A stretch of 64,000 nucleotides of DNA from Collinsella sp. (GTDB lineage: Bacteria; Actinomycetota; Coriobacteriia; Coriobacteriales; Coriobacteriaceae). Made by a program: the position numbers and the translations under genes. Shown here in pieces: positions 26,661-34,093 of the stretch. The stretch lies in contig DXLU01000016.1 of NCBI GenBank assembly GCA_019414565.1, positions 1 to 64,000 on the forward strand, read 5' to 3'. Position 1 is the first letter of the stretch, and each line of letters opens with the position of its first letter. The notes under the pieces are model-generated. The model had not been told where the DNA came from. It saw only the letters and a program-made list of their open reading frames with translations, and ran no database searches.

Positions 26661-27290
26661 ATGATCAAGGCAGTGCTGTTTGATATGGACGGCGTGCTGG
26701 TCGATACCGAGTGGTTCTACAACCGTCGCCGCGTGGCGTTTATGGAGGAAAAGGGGTTCCACTTTGACGAGATCCCCGATCTTTCGGGGTCTAACGAGCC
26801 TGCCATCTGGAAGTCGCTGGTGCCTGACGATGTTGAGCTGCGCGAGCGCTTGCGCGTTGAGTACAAGCAGGTCTACAGCCCGGTTCACCCTGTTCCGTAT
26901 GCCGAGCTGCTCAACGAGCAGACGGAGCCGGTGATGCGCGAGCTGCACGAGCGCGGCGTCAAGTGTGCCATCGCGAGCTCGTCCTATCGCGAGCTCATTG
27001 ACGAGCTGGTGGAGATTGCCGGTATCACCGACGTGCTGGACTACACCATCAGCGGTCACGAGTGCAGTGCATTTAAGCCCGACCCCGAGATCTACCTGCG
27101 CGCCATGGAGGCGCTGGGTGTGGAACCTACCGAGTGCCTGGTTATCGAGGACTCGCCTTTGGGCATCGAGGCCGGCAAGCGCTCCGGCGCGCGCGTCCTG
27201 GCACTGCGTCCGCACGAGGGCGTTAACCTGGACCAAACGGGAGCCGACGCCGTCATCGACAACCTCGCCGACATTCTGACCGCTTTGTAG
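26661..27290 (+). CDS. HAD-superfamily phosphatase (beta-phosphoglucomutase-like)
   Basis: The product is 209 residues. The nucleophile motif is FDMDGVLVDTEWF at the N-terminus, followed by motif II (CAIASSSYRELI), a Lys-containing segment (AFKPDPEIYLRA) and VIEDSPLGIEAGKRSGARV with the acidic pair. The cap is of the helical type. It belongs to the subfamily of sugar phosphatases and beta-phosphoglucomutases. ATG 26661 is eight bases after GGAGG. Its location behind the deglycase operon fits sugar-phosphate metabolism, but the substrate is not known. Confidence 0.88.
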   Translation: MIKAVLFDMDGVLVDTEWFYNRRRVAFMEEKGFHFDEIPDLSGSNEPAIWKSLVPDDVELRERLRVEYKQVYSPVHPVPYAELLNEQTEPVMRELHERGVKCAIASSSYRELIDELVEIAGITDVLDYTISGHECSAFKPDPEIYLRAMEALGVEPTECLVIEDSPLGIEAGKRSGARVLALRPHEGVNLDQTGADAVIDNLADILTAL

Positions 27291-27385
27291 CGTCAATTCG
27301 CCGCAAGAAGTGCGGATTCACACGTCTCTTGCGGTGGATTGGCTCATTTTGGCTTCGATTTAGATCCGTTTGGCTTCGACTCGGA

Positions 27386-27509
27386 CTAAGTGAGTAGACT
27401 TTTTGGCACATGCCGAGCACAAAGCGTTTCTGCCTTAGTAAAACCGCAGGTCACAGAGGTTGCTGTTATTGGCTGTGCTCGGCAGGTTGCGAAAAGTCTA
27501 CTCACTTAG
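27386..27509. repeat. 124-bp imperfect palindrome in the 355-base gap before yitT-like gene
   Basis: The outer arms (18 bases from 27386, CTAAGTGAGTAGACTTTT) and the inner arms (TGCCGAGCACA with its complement) pair perfectly, separated by short mismatched stretches. It ends with the same 18 bases inverted at 27492-27509. It holds no ORF and looks like a small non-autonomous mobile element or a cruciform-forming repeat. The remainder of the gap (27291-27385 and 27510-27645) shows a CCGCAAGA/TCTTGCGG inverted pair near 27302-27334 and nothing else I can name. Confidence 0.85.
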
Positions 27510-27645
27510 AATTTGGGCCTTTGGTTGTGGGGTTACCGGTCCCGTTTTGGTTGTCGAGAGAGGGTGAATTGAAGCGCCCTCTCGCGCTCCATGCTACAAT
27601 CGCCGGCATGCCCCACAATTACATCTGCCTTCGAAAGGAGCCTAC

Positions 27646-28653
27646 GTGGCGAACGCCATCGATCAGCTCACGGACCGCGTGCTCGTGCTCGGCCGTCTCA
27701 CCATCGTCCGCCGCGCCATTACTGCCGTGGCGGTCACCATCTCCGCCGTTCTCCAGACATTTCTGATTCAGGCGTTCATTCGCCCCGCCGACCTGCTTCC
27801 GAGCGGCCTCACCGGCGTCGCGGTCCTGCTCGATCGCGTCACCTCGCTCGGCGGCGTTCATATCGACATCTCGCTCGGCATGCTCGCGCTCAACATCCCC
27901 GTGGCGCTCCTTTGCTGGAGCGGCATCAGCAAGCGCTTCGTCATCTTCTCGATGATGCAGGTCATGCTCTCGTCGCTGTTCCTCAACATCTTTCACTTCG
28001 CCCCGTTTTTGGGCGACAAGATCATGCTCATCATCTTTGGCGGCGTGGTCTCGGGCCTGGGCGCCGCCATCGCGCTTAAGTCCGGCGCATCCACCGGCGG
28101 CACCGACTTTATCGCGCTGTGGGTTTCCAACCATACAGGCAAGACCATCTGGGGCGTCATCTTTGGCTTTAACTGCGCTATCCTGGCGATCTTTGGCTTT
28201 ATGTTTGGTTGGGACAATGCGGCGTATTCCATCGTGTTCCAGTTTATTTCGACCAAGACCATCGACAGTTTCTACCGACGCTACGACCGTGTGACGCTGC
28301 AGATCACGACACGCAAGGCAGACGAGGTCATGACAGCCTATGTTGACCATTTTCAGCATGGCATTAGCTGCGCCGAGGTCATTGGCGGATACAGCCGCGA
28401 AAAGATGTATCTGCTGCACGCCGTTGTCTCGACCTACGAGAGCCAGGACATTATCAAGCTGGTGTGCGATATTGATCCCGGCGCCGTGATCAATGTGTTC
28501 CACACGCTCAACTTCGTGGGCGGCTGGTGGGGCGGTCATGTCGACGAGCCCATGCCCACGGCCGTACCCGATCCCGACAAGCCCGCGCGCATGGCCAGCA
28601 GGCAGGCGCGCCTCAGCGAGCAGGACAGTCTGCAGCAGGACGACGGCAAGTAA
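27646..28653 (+). CDS. YitT-family membrane protein with C-terminal DUF2179
   Basis: The product is 335 residues. It starts at GTG 27646, five bases after AAGGAG. Five or six hydrophobic segments follow (FLIQAFIRPADLLPSGLTGVAVLL and KIMLIIFGGVVSGLGAAIAL among them), with GASTGGTDFIALWVS, the YitT signature. The C-terminal DUF2179 domain starts near 215 (DRVTLQITTRKADEVMTAYV). The family is common in Firmicutes and Actinobacteria and its transport role is unknown. It ends in a hydrophilic tail. Confidence 0.88.
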   Translation: MANAIDQLTDRVLVLGRLTIVRRAITAVAVTISAVLQTFLIQAFIRPADLLPSGLTGVAVLLDRVTSLGGVHIDISLGMLALNIPVALLCWSGISKRFVIFSMMQVMLSSLFLNIFHFAPFLGDKIMLIIFGGVVSGLGAAIALKSGASTGGTDFIALWVSNHTGKTIWGVIFGFNCAILAIFGFMFGWDNAAYSIVFQFISTKTIDSFYRRYDRVTLQITTRKADEVMTAYVDHFQHGISCAEVIGGYSREKMYLLHAVVSTYESQDIIKLVCDIDPGAVINVFHTLNFVGGWWGGHVDEPMPTAVPDPDKPARMASRQARLSEQDSLQQDDGK

Positions 28654-28705
28654 GGATTTGCTGTATGTGGTGTATCGTTTTATCAAACTGAGATAACATA
28701 TAAAA

Positions 28706-28715
28706 AGACGTTATA
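28706..28715. promoter_or_regulatory. AGACGTTATA motif ahead of the GntR gene at 28758
   Basis: Exact repeat of the 10-mer at 22678-22687. The local context ACATATAAA...ACGTTATATACGT is strongly AT-rich and nearly palindromic, as expected for a GntR-family operator. The start codon is 43 bases downstream. Confidence 0.5.
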
Positions 28716-28757
28716 TACGTATTAGTTATTTCGCTATTTTGATAAGAGTGATCAGAT

Positions 28758-29477
28758 ATGCCCGCACCCAAAAATGCACCACTTTACCAGCAGATTTACG
28801 ACGAAATCAAGGATGCGATCGAGAAAGGTGTTTATGCACCCAAGGAGCGTATCCCGTCCGAGCTTGAGCTTGCCGAGCAGTACGAGGTAAGCCGCATTAC
28901 GGTGCGTCGCGCCGTTGAGGAGCTGTGCTCCGATGGCTACCTGGTTAAGCAGCAGGGCCGCGGCACCTTTGTCTCCACGCCGCACATCAACCGCCAGTTC
29001 CACGCCTCGACGCTGCAGACGTTTACCGCGCTGTGTGCCGACAATGACATGAAGGCGGGTGCACACGTGGTCGATCGCCAGATTGTGCCGGCACGTCAAA
29101 ACGAGATGGAGTTCTTTGGCCTGCAGAAGGACGCGCTGCTACTGCACATTAAGCGCGTGCGTACGGCCGACGGCGAGCCCATCTTTGAGGAAAACATCTT
29201 TGTGCCGTTTGATACATACCGTGAGCTGTTGACGGCCGATCTTGAGGACAAGTCGATTTTTGCCGAGGTCGAGCGTGTTGGCGGAACGCCGATTGTCTCG
29301 GTTGGCTACCGTACGGTCGAGGCCGTTCGCGCTAACGCCGAGCAAGCGGCCGAGTTGGGCATTGCTCCGCACGATCCACTGCTCAATCTACGCGCCGGCT
29401 TTACCGGCCCCAATGGCGAGCCGGTCCTGATGGGTAAGCAGTACTACGTGGGATCGCGCTACGTTATGGTGATGTAG
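28758..29477 (+). CDS. GntR/UTRA regulator, probable regulator of the PTS operon
   Basis: The product is 239 residues. The winged helix covers about 8-72 (YQQIYDEIKDAIEKGVYAPK, then ERIPSELELAEQYEVSRITV and RRAVEELCSDGYLVKQQGRG), and the rest is a UTRA effector domain. The upstream region carries AGACGTTATA, also found ahead of the PTS EIIAB gene, and a related motif lies ahead of the DMT transporter, so it probably controls itself and that operon. The effector may be a phosphorylated sugar amine. It resembles the GntR at 31844 more than the one at 19270. Confidence 0.92.
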   Translation: MPAPKNAPLYQQIYDEIKDAIEKGVYAPKERIPSELELAEQYEVSRITVRRAVEELCSDGYLVKQQGRGTFVSTPHINRQFHASTLQTFTALCADNDMKAGAHVVDRQIVPARQNEMEFFGLQKDALLLHIKRVRTADGEPIFEENIFVPFDTYRELLTADLEDKSIFAEVERVGGTPIVSVGYRTVEAVRANAEQAAELGIAPHDPLLNLRAGFTGPNGEPVLMGKQYYVGSRYVMVM

Positions 29478-29482
29478 CTCTA

Positions 29483-29770
29483 GTTGCGCGGTTTTCCAAA
29501 CCGCGCAACGGCTCGACGCTGCGCCCTTGGTTCCGCCGTTCTAACGAACGGCGGACCGGTCGACGCTGCAAACGCCCCTAAGCGGCAATCTGACGTTCAA
29601 TCGTCGGTCGCGTACCGAAGTACGCTTCCCTCCTCTTTCACGTCACCTTGCTCGCTTAGGGGCGTTTTCGCTGACTTATGCTCAACCTGCGACGTTTCCA
29701 CGCCTGTCAAGAGCTTAGCCGTTGGGGACGTTCTTAAACGACTAGTCATTCAAGAACGTCCCCAACGGCT
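29483..29770. repeat. Composite intergenic repeat, intact copy (four hairpins)
   Basis: Fills most of the 384-base gap. In order: a 12-bp perfect hairpin (29483-29509) directly after the GntR stop; a GNCCGCCGTTC hairpin (29530-29556); a 15-bp perfect inverted repeat (29570-29584 with 29653-29667) around a 68-base loop; and a 19-bp perfect hairpin (29717-29735 with 29752-29770). Parts of it recur at 50525-50632 and 51381-51460, where an IS200-type element interrupts it. Confidence 0.9.
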
Positions 29771-29861
29771 ACCCGCAGAATGAGCGTGGCCGGCAGCCGT
29801 GCGGCACCGGTCCGCGTGGCGGCGTATAATCGGCGGCAGATGACCTGGACGTTAGGAAACC

Positions 29862-31844
29862 ATGATCGATAGCATGCAGCAGATGGCGCTCGACACGCTC
29901 GGCGACTATTTTGGCTACACCTCGTTTCGCCCGGGGCAGGACCGCATGGTCGATGCGATCCTTGCCGGTCGCGACGCGCTGGGCGTTATGCCCACGGGCG
30001 CCGGCAAGTCCATTTGCTACCAGGTACCCGCGCTCATGCTGTCCGGCATCACCTTTGTGGTGAGTCCGCTGCTGTCGCTTATGGAGGATCAGACCCGCGC
30101 GTTGCTCGCGGCGGGTGCGCGACCCAGCTATCTCAACTCCAGCCTTACTCCGGCCCAGCAAAACACCGTGCTCAAGCGGGCGCGCGAGGGCCGCTACCAG
30201 CTTATGTACGTGGCACCCGAGCGCCTGCTCGAGCCGCGCTTTTTAGCCTTTGCGCAGGAGGCCGCGGCGGACGGCGGCCTTGGCGTGCCGCTCGTGGCCA
30301 TTGACGAGGCCCACTGCGTAAGCCAATGGGGCCAGGATTTCCGTCCCGCCTACCTGCAGATTCGCGAGTTCATCAATTCCCTGCCGCAGCGCCCTATCGT
30401 GGCGGCCTTTACCGCCACGGCGACTGAGCGCGTGCGTGCGGATATTCAGCAGATGCTCGGCCTGCAAAACCCCGCGACGGTGGTGACGGGCTTCGATCGC
30501 AAGAACCTCTACTTTGGCTGCGAGGAGATGGGCGACAAGGCCAAGGCCGCGTGGGTGCGCGACTATGTGATCGCGCATTCGAGCGAGAGCGGCATCGTGT
30601 ATTGTTCGACCCGCAAGACAGTCGATGCGCTGGCAGGTGAGCTTGCCGAGGCGCTGGGCCCCAGCGGCATTCGCGTTGGCCGCTACCATGCCGGCATGGG
30701 CAACGACGCCCGTCGTCAAAGTCAACGCGCCTTTATCGACGACGATATTCAGGTGATGGTTGCCACCAACGCCTTTGGCATGGGCATCGACAAGCCCAAC
30801 GTGCGCTACGTGATCCACAACAACGTGCCCGAGAGCATCGAGGCCTACTACCAAGAGGCAGGCCGCGCCGGCCGCGATGGCGATCCAGCCAGCTGCCACT
30901 TGCTGTGGAACGGCAACGATTTTCGCATGCGCCGCTTTTTGATCGACCGCGGCGATGCGGCCGACGAGGCGCTCGACGACGAGCAGCGCGCGTGGGCGCT
31001 CCAGAACCGTTATCGCCTGCTCAGCCAGATGGAGGGCTACTGCAATACCACCGGCTGTCTGCGCGAATACATGCTGCGCTACTTTGGCGACGAGGCCGCG
31101 GCCGAGCATGCGGCTGCGTCTGGTGCGGGCGCCACCGCCACGGACGACGCCGGGGGCTGCGGCAACTGCAGCAACTGCCTCACGCAGTTTGAGGTCGAGG
31201 ACGTCACCGCTATGGCCCGCGCCGCCGTGCGCTATGTGGCCACGCGACCCATGCGCTTCGGCAAGTCGCTCATCGCCGACGTGCTCCACGGCGGCAACAC
31301 CGAGCGCATCCGCCAGATGCATCTGGACGAGGATCGCGGCTACGGAGGGCTGTCGAGTGAATCGGTTGGGCGCATCAAGGATATTATCGGCCAGCTGTGC
31401 GGCCGCGGTTATCTGGCTACCTCGCAGGGGCAGTACCCGGTCGTGGGACTGGGCCCGCGTGCCGGCGAGGTCGAGGACGAGGCGTTTGCCTTTACCGTTA
31501 AGCGTCGCGCGTCCAAGCGCAAGGCCTCGGCCCGCGCCCGCCGTGCGGTGGATCTGCTGCGCGAGGAGGCCGAGCTGGATCAGCGTCCGCGCGTGGGCGA
31601 CGATGCCGAGTTGTTCGAGCGCCTGCGTGCCCTGCGCAAGGAGATTTCGACCGAACTGGAGATGGCGCCGTACATGGTCTTTTCCGACAAGGCCCTGCGC
31701 GGTCTGTGCCGTCTACGCCCGCAGACGCGCGACGAGCTTGTCCAGGTCAACGGCATTGGCGAGAAAAAGGCCGACGCCTTTGGCGAGCAGTTTATGGCGG
31801 CGATTGAAGAGTTTGAGTCCGAGCATGCACGGGATGGAGCGTAA
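29862..31844 (+). CDS. recQ: ATP-dependent DNA helicase RecQ
   Basis: The product is 660 residues. Helicase motifs are clear: Walker A MPTGAGKSICYQVP near 42-50, DEAHCVSQWGQDFRP near 147, TATATERVRADI, and motif VI YYQEAGRAGRDG. The zinc-binding region uses CNTTGC and CGNCSNC (the latter after a Gly/Ala-rich insertion). The RQC winged helix and a C-terminal HRDC domain (about 580-650, LVQVNGIGEKKADAFGEQF) complete the canonical layout. It unwinds DNA in RecF-pathway repair. The stop overlaps the start of the next GntR gene (TAATG). Confidence 0.95.
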   Translation: MIDSMQQMALDTLGDYFGYTSFRPGQDRMVDAILAGRDALGVMPTGAGKSICYQVPALMLSGITFVVSPLLSLMEDQTRALLAAGARPSYLNSSLTPAQQNTVLKRAREGRYQLMYVAPERLLEPRFLAFAQEAAADGGLGVPLVAIDEAHCVSQWGQDFRPAYLQIREFINSLPQRPIVAAFTATATERVRADIQQMLGLQNPATVVTGFDRKNLYFGCEEMGDKAKAAWVRDYVIAHSSESGIVYCSTRKTVDALAGELAEALGPSGIRVGRYHAGMGNDARRQSQRAFIDDDIQVMVATNAFGMGIDKPNVRYVIHNNVPESIEAYYQEAGRAGRDGDPASCHLLWNGNDFRMRRFLIDRGDAADEALDDEQRAWALQNRYRLLSQMEGYCNTTGCLREYMLRYFGDEAAAEHAAASGAGATATDDAGGCGNCSNCLTQFEVEDVTAMARAAVRYVATRPMRFGKSLIADVLHGGNTERIRQMHLDEDRGYGGLSSESVGRIKDIIGQLCGRGYLATSQGQYPVVGLGPRAGEVEDEAFAFTVKRRASKRKASARARRAVDLLREEAELDQRPRVGDDAELFERLRALRKEISTELEMAPYMVFSDKALRGLCRLRPQTRDELVQVNGIGEKKADAFGEQFMAAIEEFESEHARDGA

Positions 31845-32602
31845 TGATGGCATCCGACGATAAAACCGAGCGCACTGAGGTGTCCGCCGTGCCGCTGTAC
31901 CAGCAGGTAATGGACGACCTAAAAGGCGAGATCGCGCGTGGCGTGTACGCATCCGGCTCGCGCATTCCTTCCGAGATGGAGCTCGCGAAGTACTACGGCG
32001 TGGGACGCATCACCGTGCGCCGCGCCGTCGAGGAGCTGTCGCGCGCGGGGTATCTCAACCGCCAGCAGGGGAGGGGCACGTTTGTGTGCGCGCCCAAGCT
32101 CAAACGCAAGATTGTCCAGAAAGGCGACGTCCAGAGCTTTTCTGAGGGTTGCGCTGCCAATGACATGGTAGCCGGAGCACGCCTGGTGTCGCGCACGGTG
32201 GTCGCGGCGACACGCGAGGACGCGGCGTTTTTTGGGGTGGAACCCGGCTGCGAGCTCATCGTTGTCGAGCGCGTGCGCACGGCAGACGGCGTGCCCGTCA
32301 TGCTCGAGAACAATGCCTTTGTACTGGCCGACCATCCCTATCTGCAGACGCTTGCCGACAAGGACCTCACGGACAATTCCATCTTTGCGCTCGTTGCCGA
32401 GCATTCGGGCCGCGCGCCGCTCAAGTCCGATCCTTGTACCGTGGAGATTGCGCTTGCCGATGCTCAGGTGGCCTCGCTGCTGGAGGTGCCGGTCGGCGAA
32501 CCGCTCTTCTATATGGAGGCGTACTTTACCGATGAGGACGAGCGGCCCTTGCTGCTCGGACGCCAAAAGATCGTGGGCTCGCGTTACGTGTTCGACATCT
32601 AA
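31844..32602 (+). CDS. GntR/UTRA regulator next to the third SIS deglycase
   Basis: The product is 252 residues (251 if the adjacent ATG at 31847 is used). The winged helix lies at about 20-85 (YQQVMDDLKGEIARGVYASG, then SRIPSEMELAKYYGVGRITV), and the UTRA domain follows. Its start overlaps the recQ stop, so the two genes can be translated together although their functions look unrelated. The intergenic region before the downstream SIS gene carries two pairs of TAGAACA-type repeats with 10-base spacing, a likely operator for this protein. Confidence 0.92.
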   Translation: MMASDDKTERTEVSAVPLYQQVMDDLKGEIARGVYASGSRIPSEMELAKYYGVGRITVRRAVEELSRAGYLNRQQGRGTFVCAPKLKRKIVQKGDVQSFSEGCAANDMVAGARLVSRTVVAATREDAAFFGVEPGCELIVVERVRTADGVPVMLENNAFVLADHPYLQTLADKDLTDNSIFALVAEHSGRAPLKSDPCTVEIALADAQVASLLEVPVGEPLFYMEAYFTDEDERPLLLGRQKIVGSRYVFDI

Positions 32603-32610
32603 CGTTCATA

Positions 32611-32692
32611 GATAGAACAACATAGAACAAATTTGCCGAAATGACTTCACCGGTGAAGCTTTGCGTGGTATAAATAGGACAACATAGAATGA
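32611..32692. promoter_or_regulatory. Repeated TAGAACA-type operators and a palindrome before the third SIS gene
   Basis: TAGAACA at 32613 and 32623 are exactly 10 bases apart (one helical turn). A second pair, TAGGAC and TAGAAT, at 32675 and 32685 has the same spacing. Between them is a perfect 14-base palindrome CTTCACCGGTGAAG (32645-32658). Confidence 0.55.
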
Positions 32693-32746
32693 CCGCAGGT
32701 ACGAGCTGCTGTCGTTCAAAGCCGCCACACAAGGAGGAGCGTCACC

Positions 32747-33715
32747 GTGAACGCACACGATCTGATTCAGGAAATCATCGAGCGCAAGGGCAAGGTCGAG
32801 AATGTCTTTTGGATCGCCTGCGGCGGCTCGATGATCGACCTCATGCCGGCTAACGAACTGCTCAAGCGCGAGGCCACCACGTTTACCTCGACGGTCTACA
32901 CAGCGCGCGAGTTTTGCCTGATGGCCCCCAAGAGCCTAGGGCCGAAGTCGCTCGTCGTCGCCTGCAGCCACAGCGGCAATACGCAGGAGGTCGTCGACGG
33001 TTGCGAGATGGCGCTGGCAGCCGGCGCCGAGGTCGTGGCCATGACCGACTGCGAGGGCTCCAAGATTGATAACGGCAAGTGGACCACCTGGGTCTATCCG
33101 TGGGGCGAAGGCGTGCCGCAGGCCGAGGTTCCGCAAGGCATCGGCGTCCTGATGGCTGCCGAGCTGCTCGACCAGCAGGAGGGTTACGAGGCGCTCGCCG
33201 ATATGTACGCCGGCCTTAAGCAGATGGATGCGCTGCTGCCCGCTGCCCGCGAGAAGGTCAATGCCGAGCTGGGCGATCGCTTTGCCGAGCTCTGCCAGCA
33301 GCACGAGTTCTTCTACATCCTGGGATCCGGCCCCAACTTTAGCCAGACCTACGCCATGGCCATCTGCTCGCTCATGGAGATGCAGTGGCAGCACTGCTGC
33401 TACATCCACTCCGGCGAGTACTTCCACGGCCCGTTCGAAGCCACCGAGCCCGGCGTGTTCTACTTTGTACAGCTCGGATCGGGCGAGTGCCGCCCCATGG
33501 AGGAGCGCGCGTTGGCGTTCCTCAACACGCACACCGATACGGTCATGGTGCTCGACGCACTCGAGTACGGCGTGGGCGACGTGCCTGCCAGCGTGCGTTC
33601 GTACCTGGAGCCGATCTTCTTCTACAACATGAGCTGCGAGCTGCGCGCCGCCCGCGGCAAGGTGTTCGACCACAGCCCCGAGGTTCGTCGCTACATGGGC
33701 ATCGAGCAGTACTAG
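32747..33715 (+). CDS. SIS-domain deglycase, FrlB-like (copy 3)
   Basis: The product is 322 residues. It is the copy closest in motif content to FrlB: FWIACGGSMIDLMPANELL, sugar-phosphate loop SHSGNTQEV, HSGEYFHGPFE, and the C-terminus RRYMGIEQY (FrlB ends RRYYGGLVEY). It probably hydrolyses a sugar-amine 6-phosphate such as fructoselysine 6-phosphate to glucose 6-phosphate and the free amine. It starts at GTG 32747, nine bases after AAGGAGG. It has its own upstream GntR regulator, suggesting a different substrate from the PTS-linked copy. Confidence 0.88.
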   Translation: MNAHDLIQEIIERKGKVENVFWIACGGSMIDLMPANELLKREATTFTSTVYTAREFCLMAPKSLGPKSLVVACSHSGNTQEVVDGCEMALAAGAEVVAMTDCEGSKIDNGKWTTWVYPWGEGVPQAEVPQGIGVLMAAELLDQQEGYEALADMYAGLKQMDALLPAAREKVNAELGDRFAELCQQHEFFYILGSGPNFSQTYAMAICSLMEMQWQHCCYIHSGEYFHGPFEATEPGVFYFVQLGSGECRPMEERALAFLNTHTDTVMVLDALEYGVGDVPASVRSYLEPIFFYNMSCELRAARGKVFDHSPEVRRYMGIEQY

Positions 33716-33737
33716 GTAACGGGAATTATCTTTTTTG

Positions 33738-33769
33738 ACGGGGTCTGCGCTGCGCGCGGGCCCCGTTTT
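33738..33769 (+). terminator. Terminator after the third SIS gene
   Basis: ACGGGGTC pairs with GGCCCCGT (one G-U) across a 13-base loop and is followed by TTT. Confidence 0.7.
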
Positions 33770-33804
33770 GCGTTGTGGCGGCCGGATTCGTGTCTGCGCG
33801 AAAA

Positions 33805-33986
33805 CGAAGGTGAATACTTTTCCGCGAAGTGAACGACCTATTTTGGAACCCCGAAGCATCCACACTTTTTGACGCCAAAACTGCAGGAAAAACCTTACGA
33901 AACCGCAGGAAACGGCGTCTGAAAAGTGTCGATGCTTCGGGGGCTCGTTTTTGCTCGTTCACTTCGCGGAAAAGTATTCACCTTCG
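33805..33986. repeat. 182-bp large palindrome between the SIS and LDH-type genes
   Basis: Arms of 32 bases pair perfectly (33805-33836 with 33955-33986). Inward, CCCGAAGCATC pairs exactly with its complement (33850-33860, 33931-33941), and GACGCC with adjacent ACACTTTT pairs again nearly perfectly (33862-33876, 33914-33929). The centre carries two direct GCAGGAAA copies. No ORF is inside. It is the largest inverted repeat in the window and looks like a miniature inverted-repeat element. Confidence 0.93.
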
Positions 33987-34010
33987 ATTCGCAAGGGCAC
34001 TGCGTGAGTC

Positions 34011-34050
34011 AAAAAAGCGGGCCACGCCGGGGATTTCCGGCGCGGCCCGC
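34011..34050 (-). terminator. Terminator of the LDH-family gene
   Basis: On the minus strand a 14-base stem (one G-U pair) with a 6-base loop is followed by T6. It lies 44 bases beyond the stop of the dehydrogenase. Confidence 0.9.
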
Positions 34051-34093
34051 TTAGTATCGCGCTTAGATTCGCAAGGTTGCGGCAGCCAGCGGC

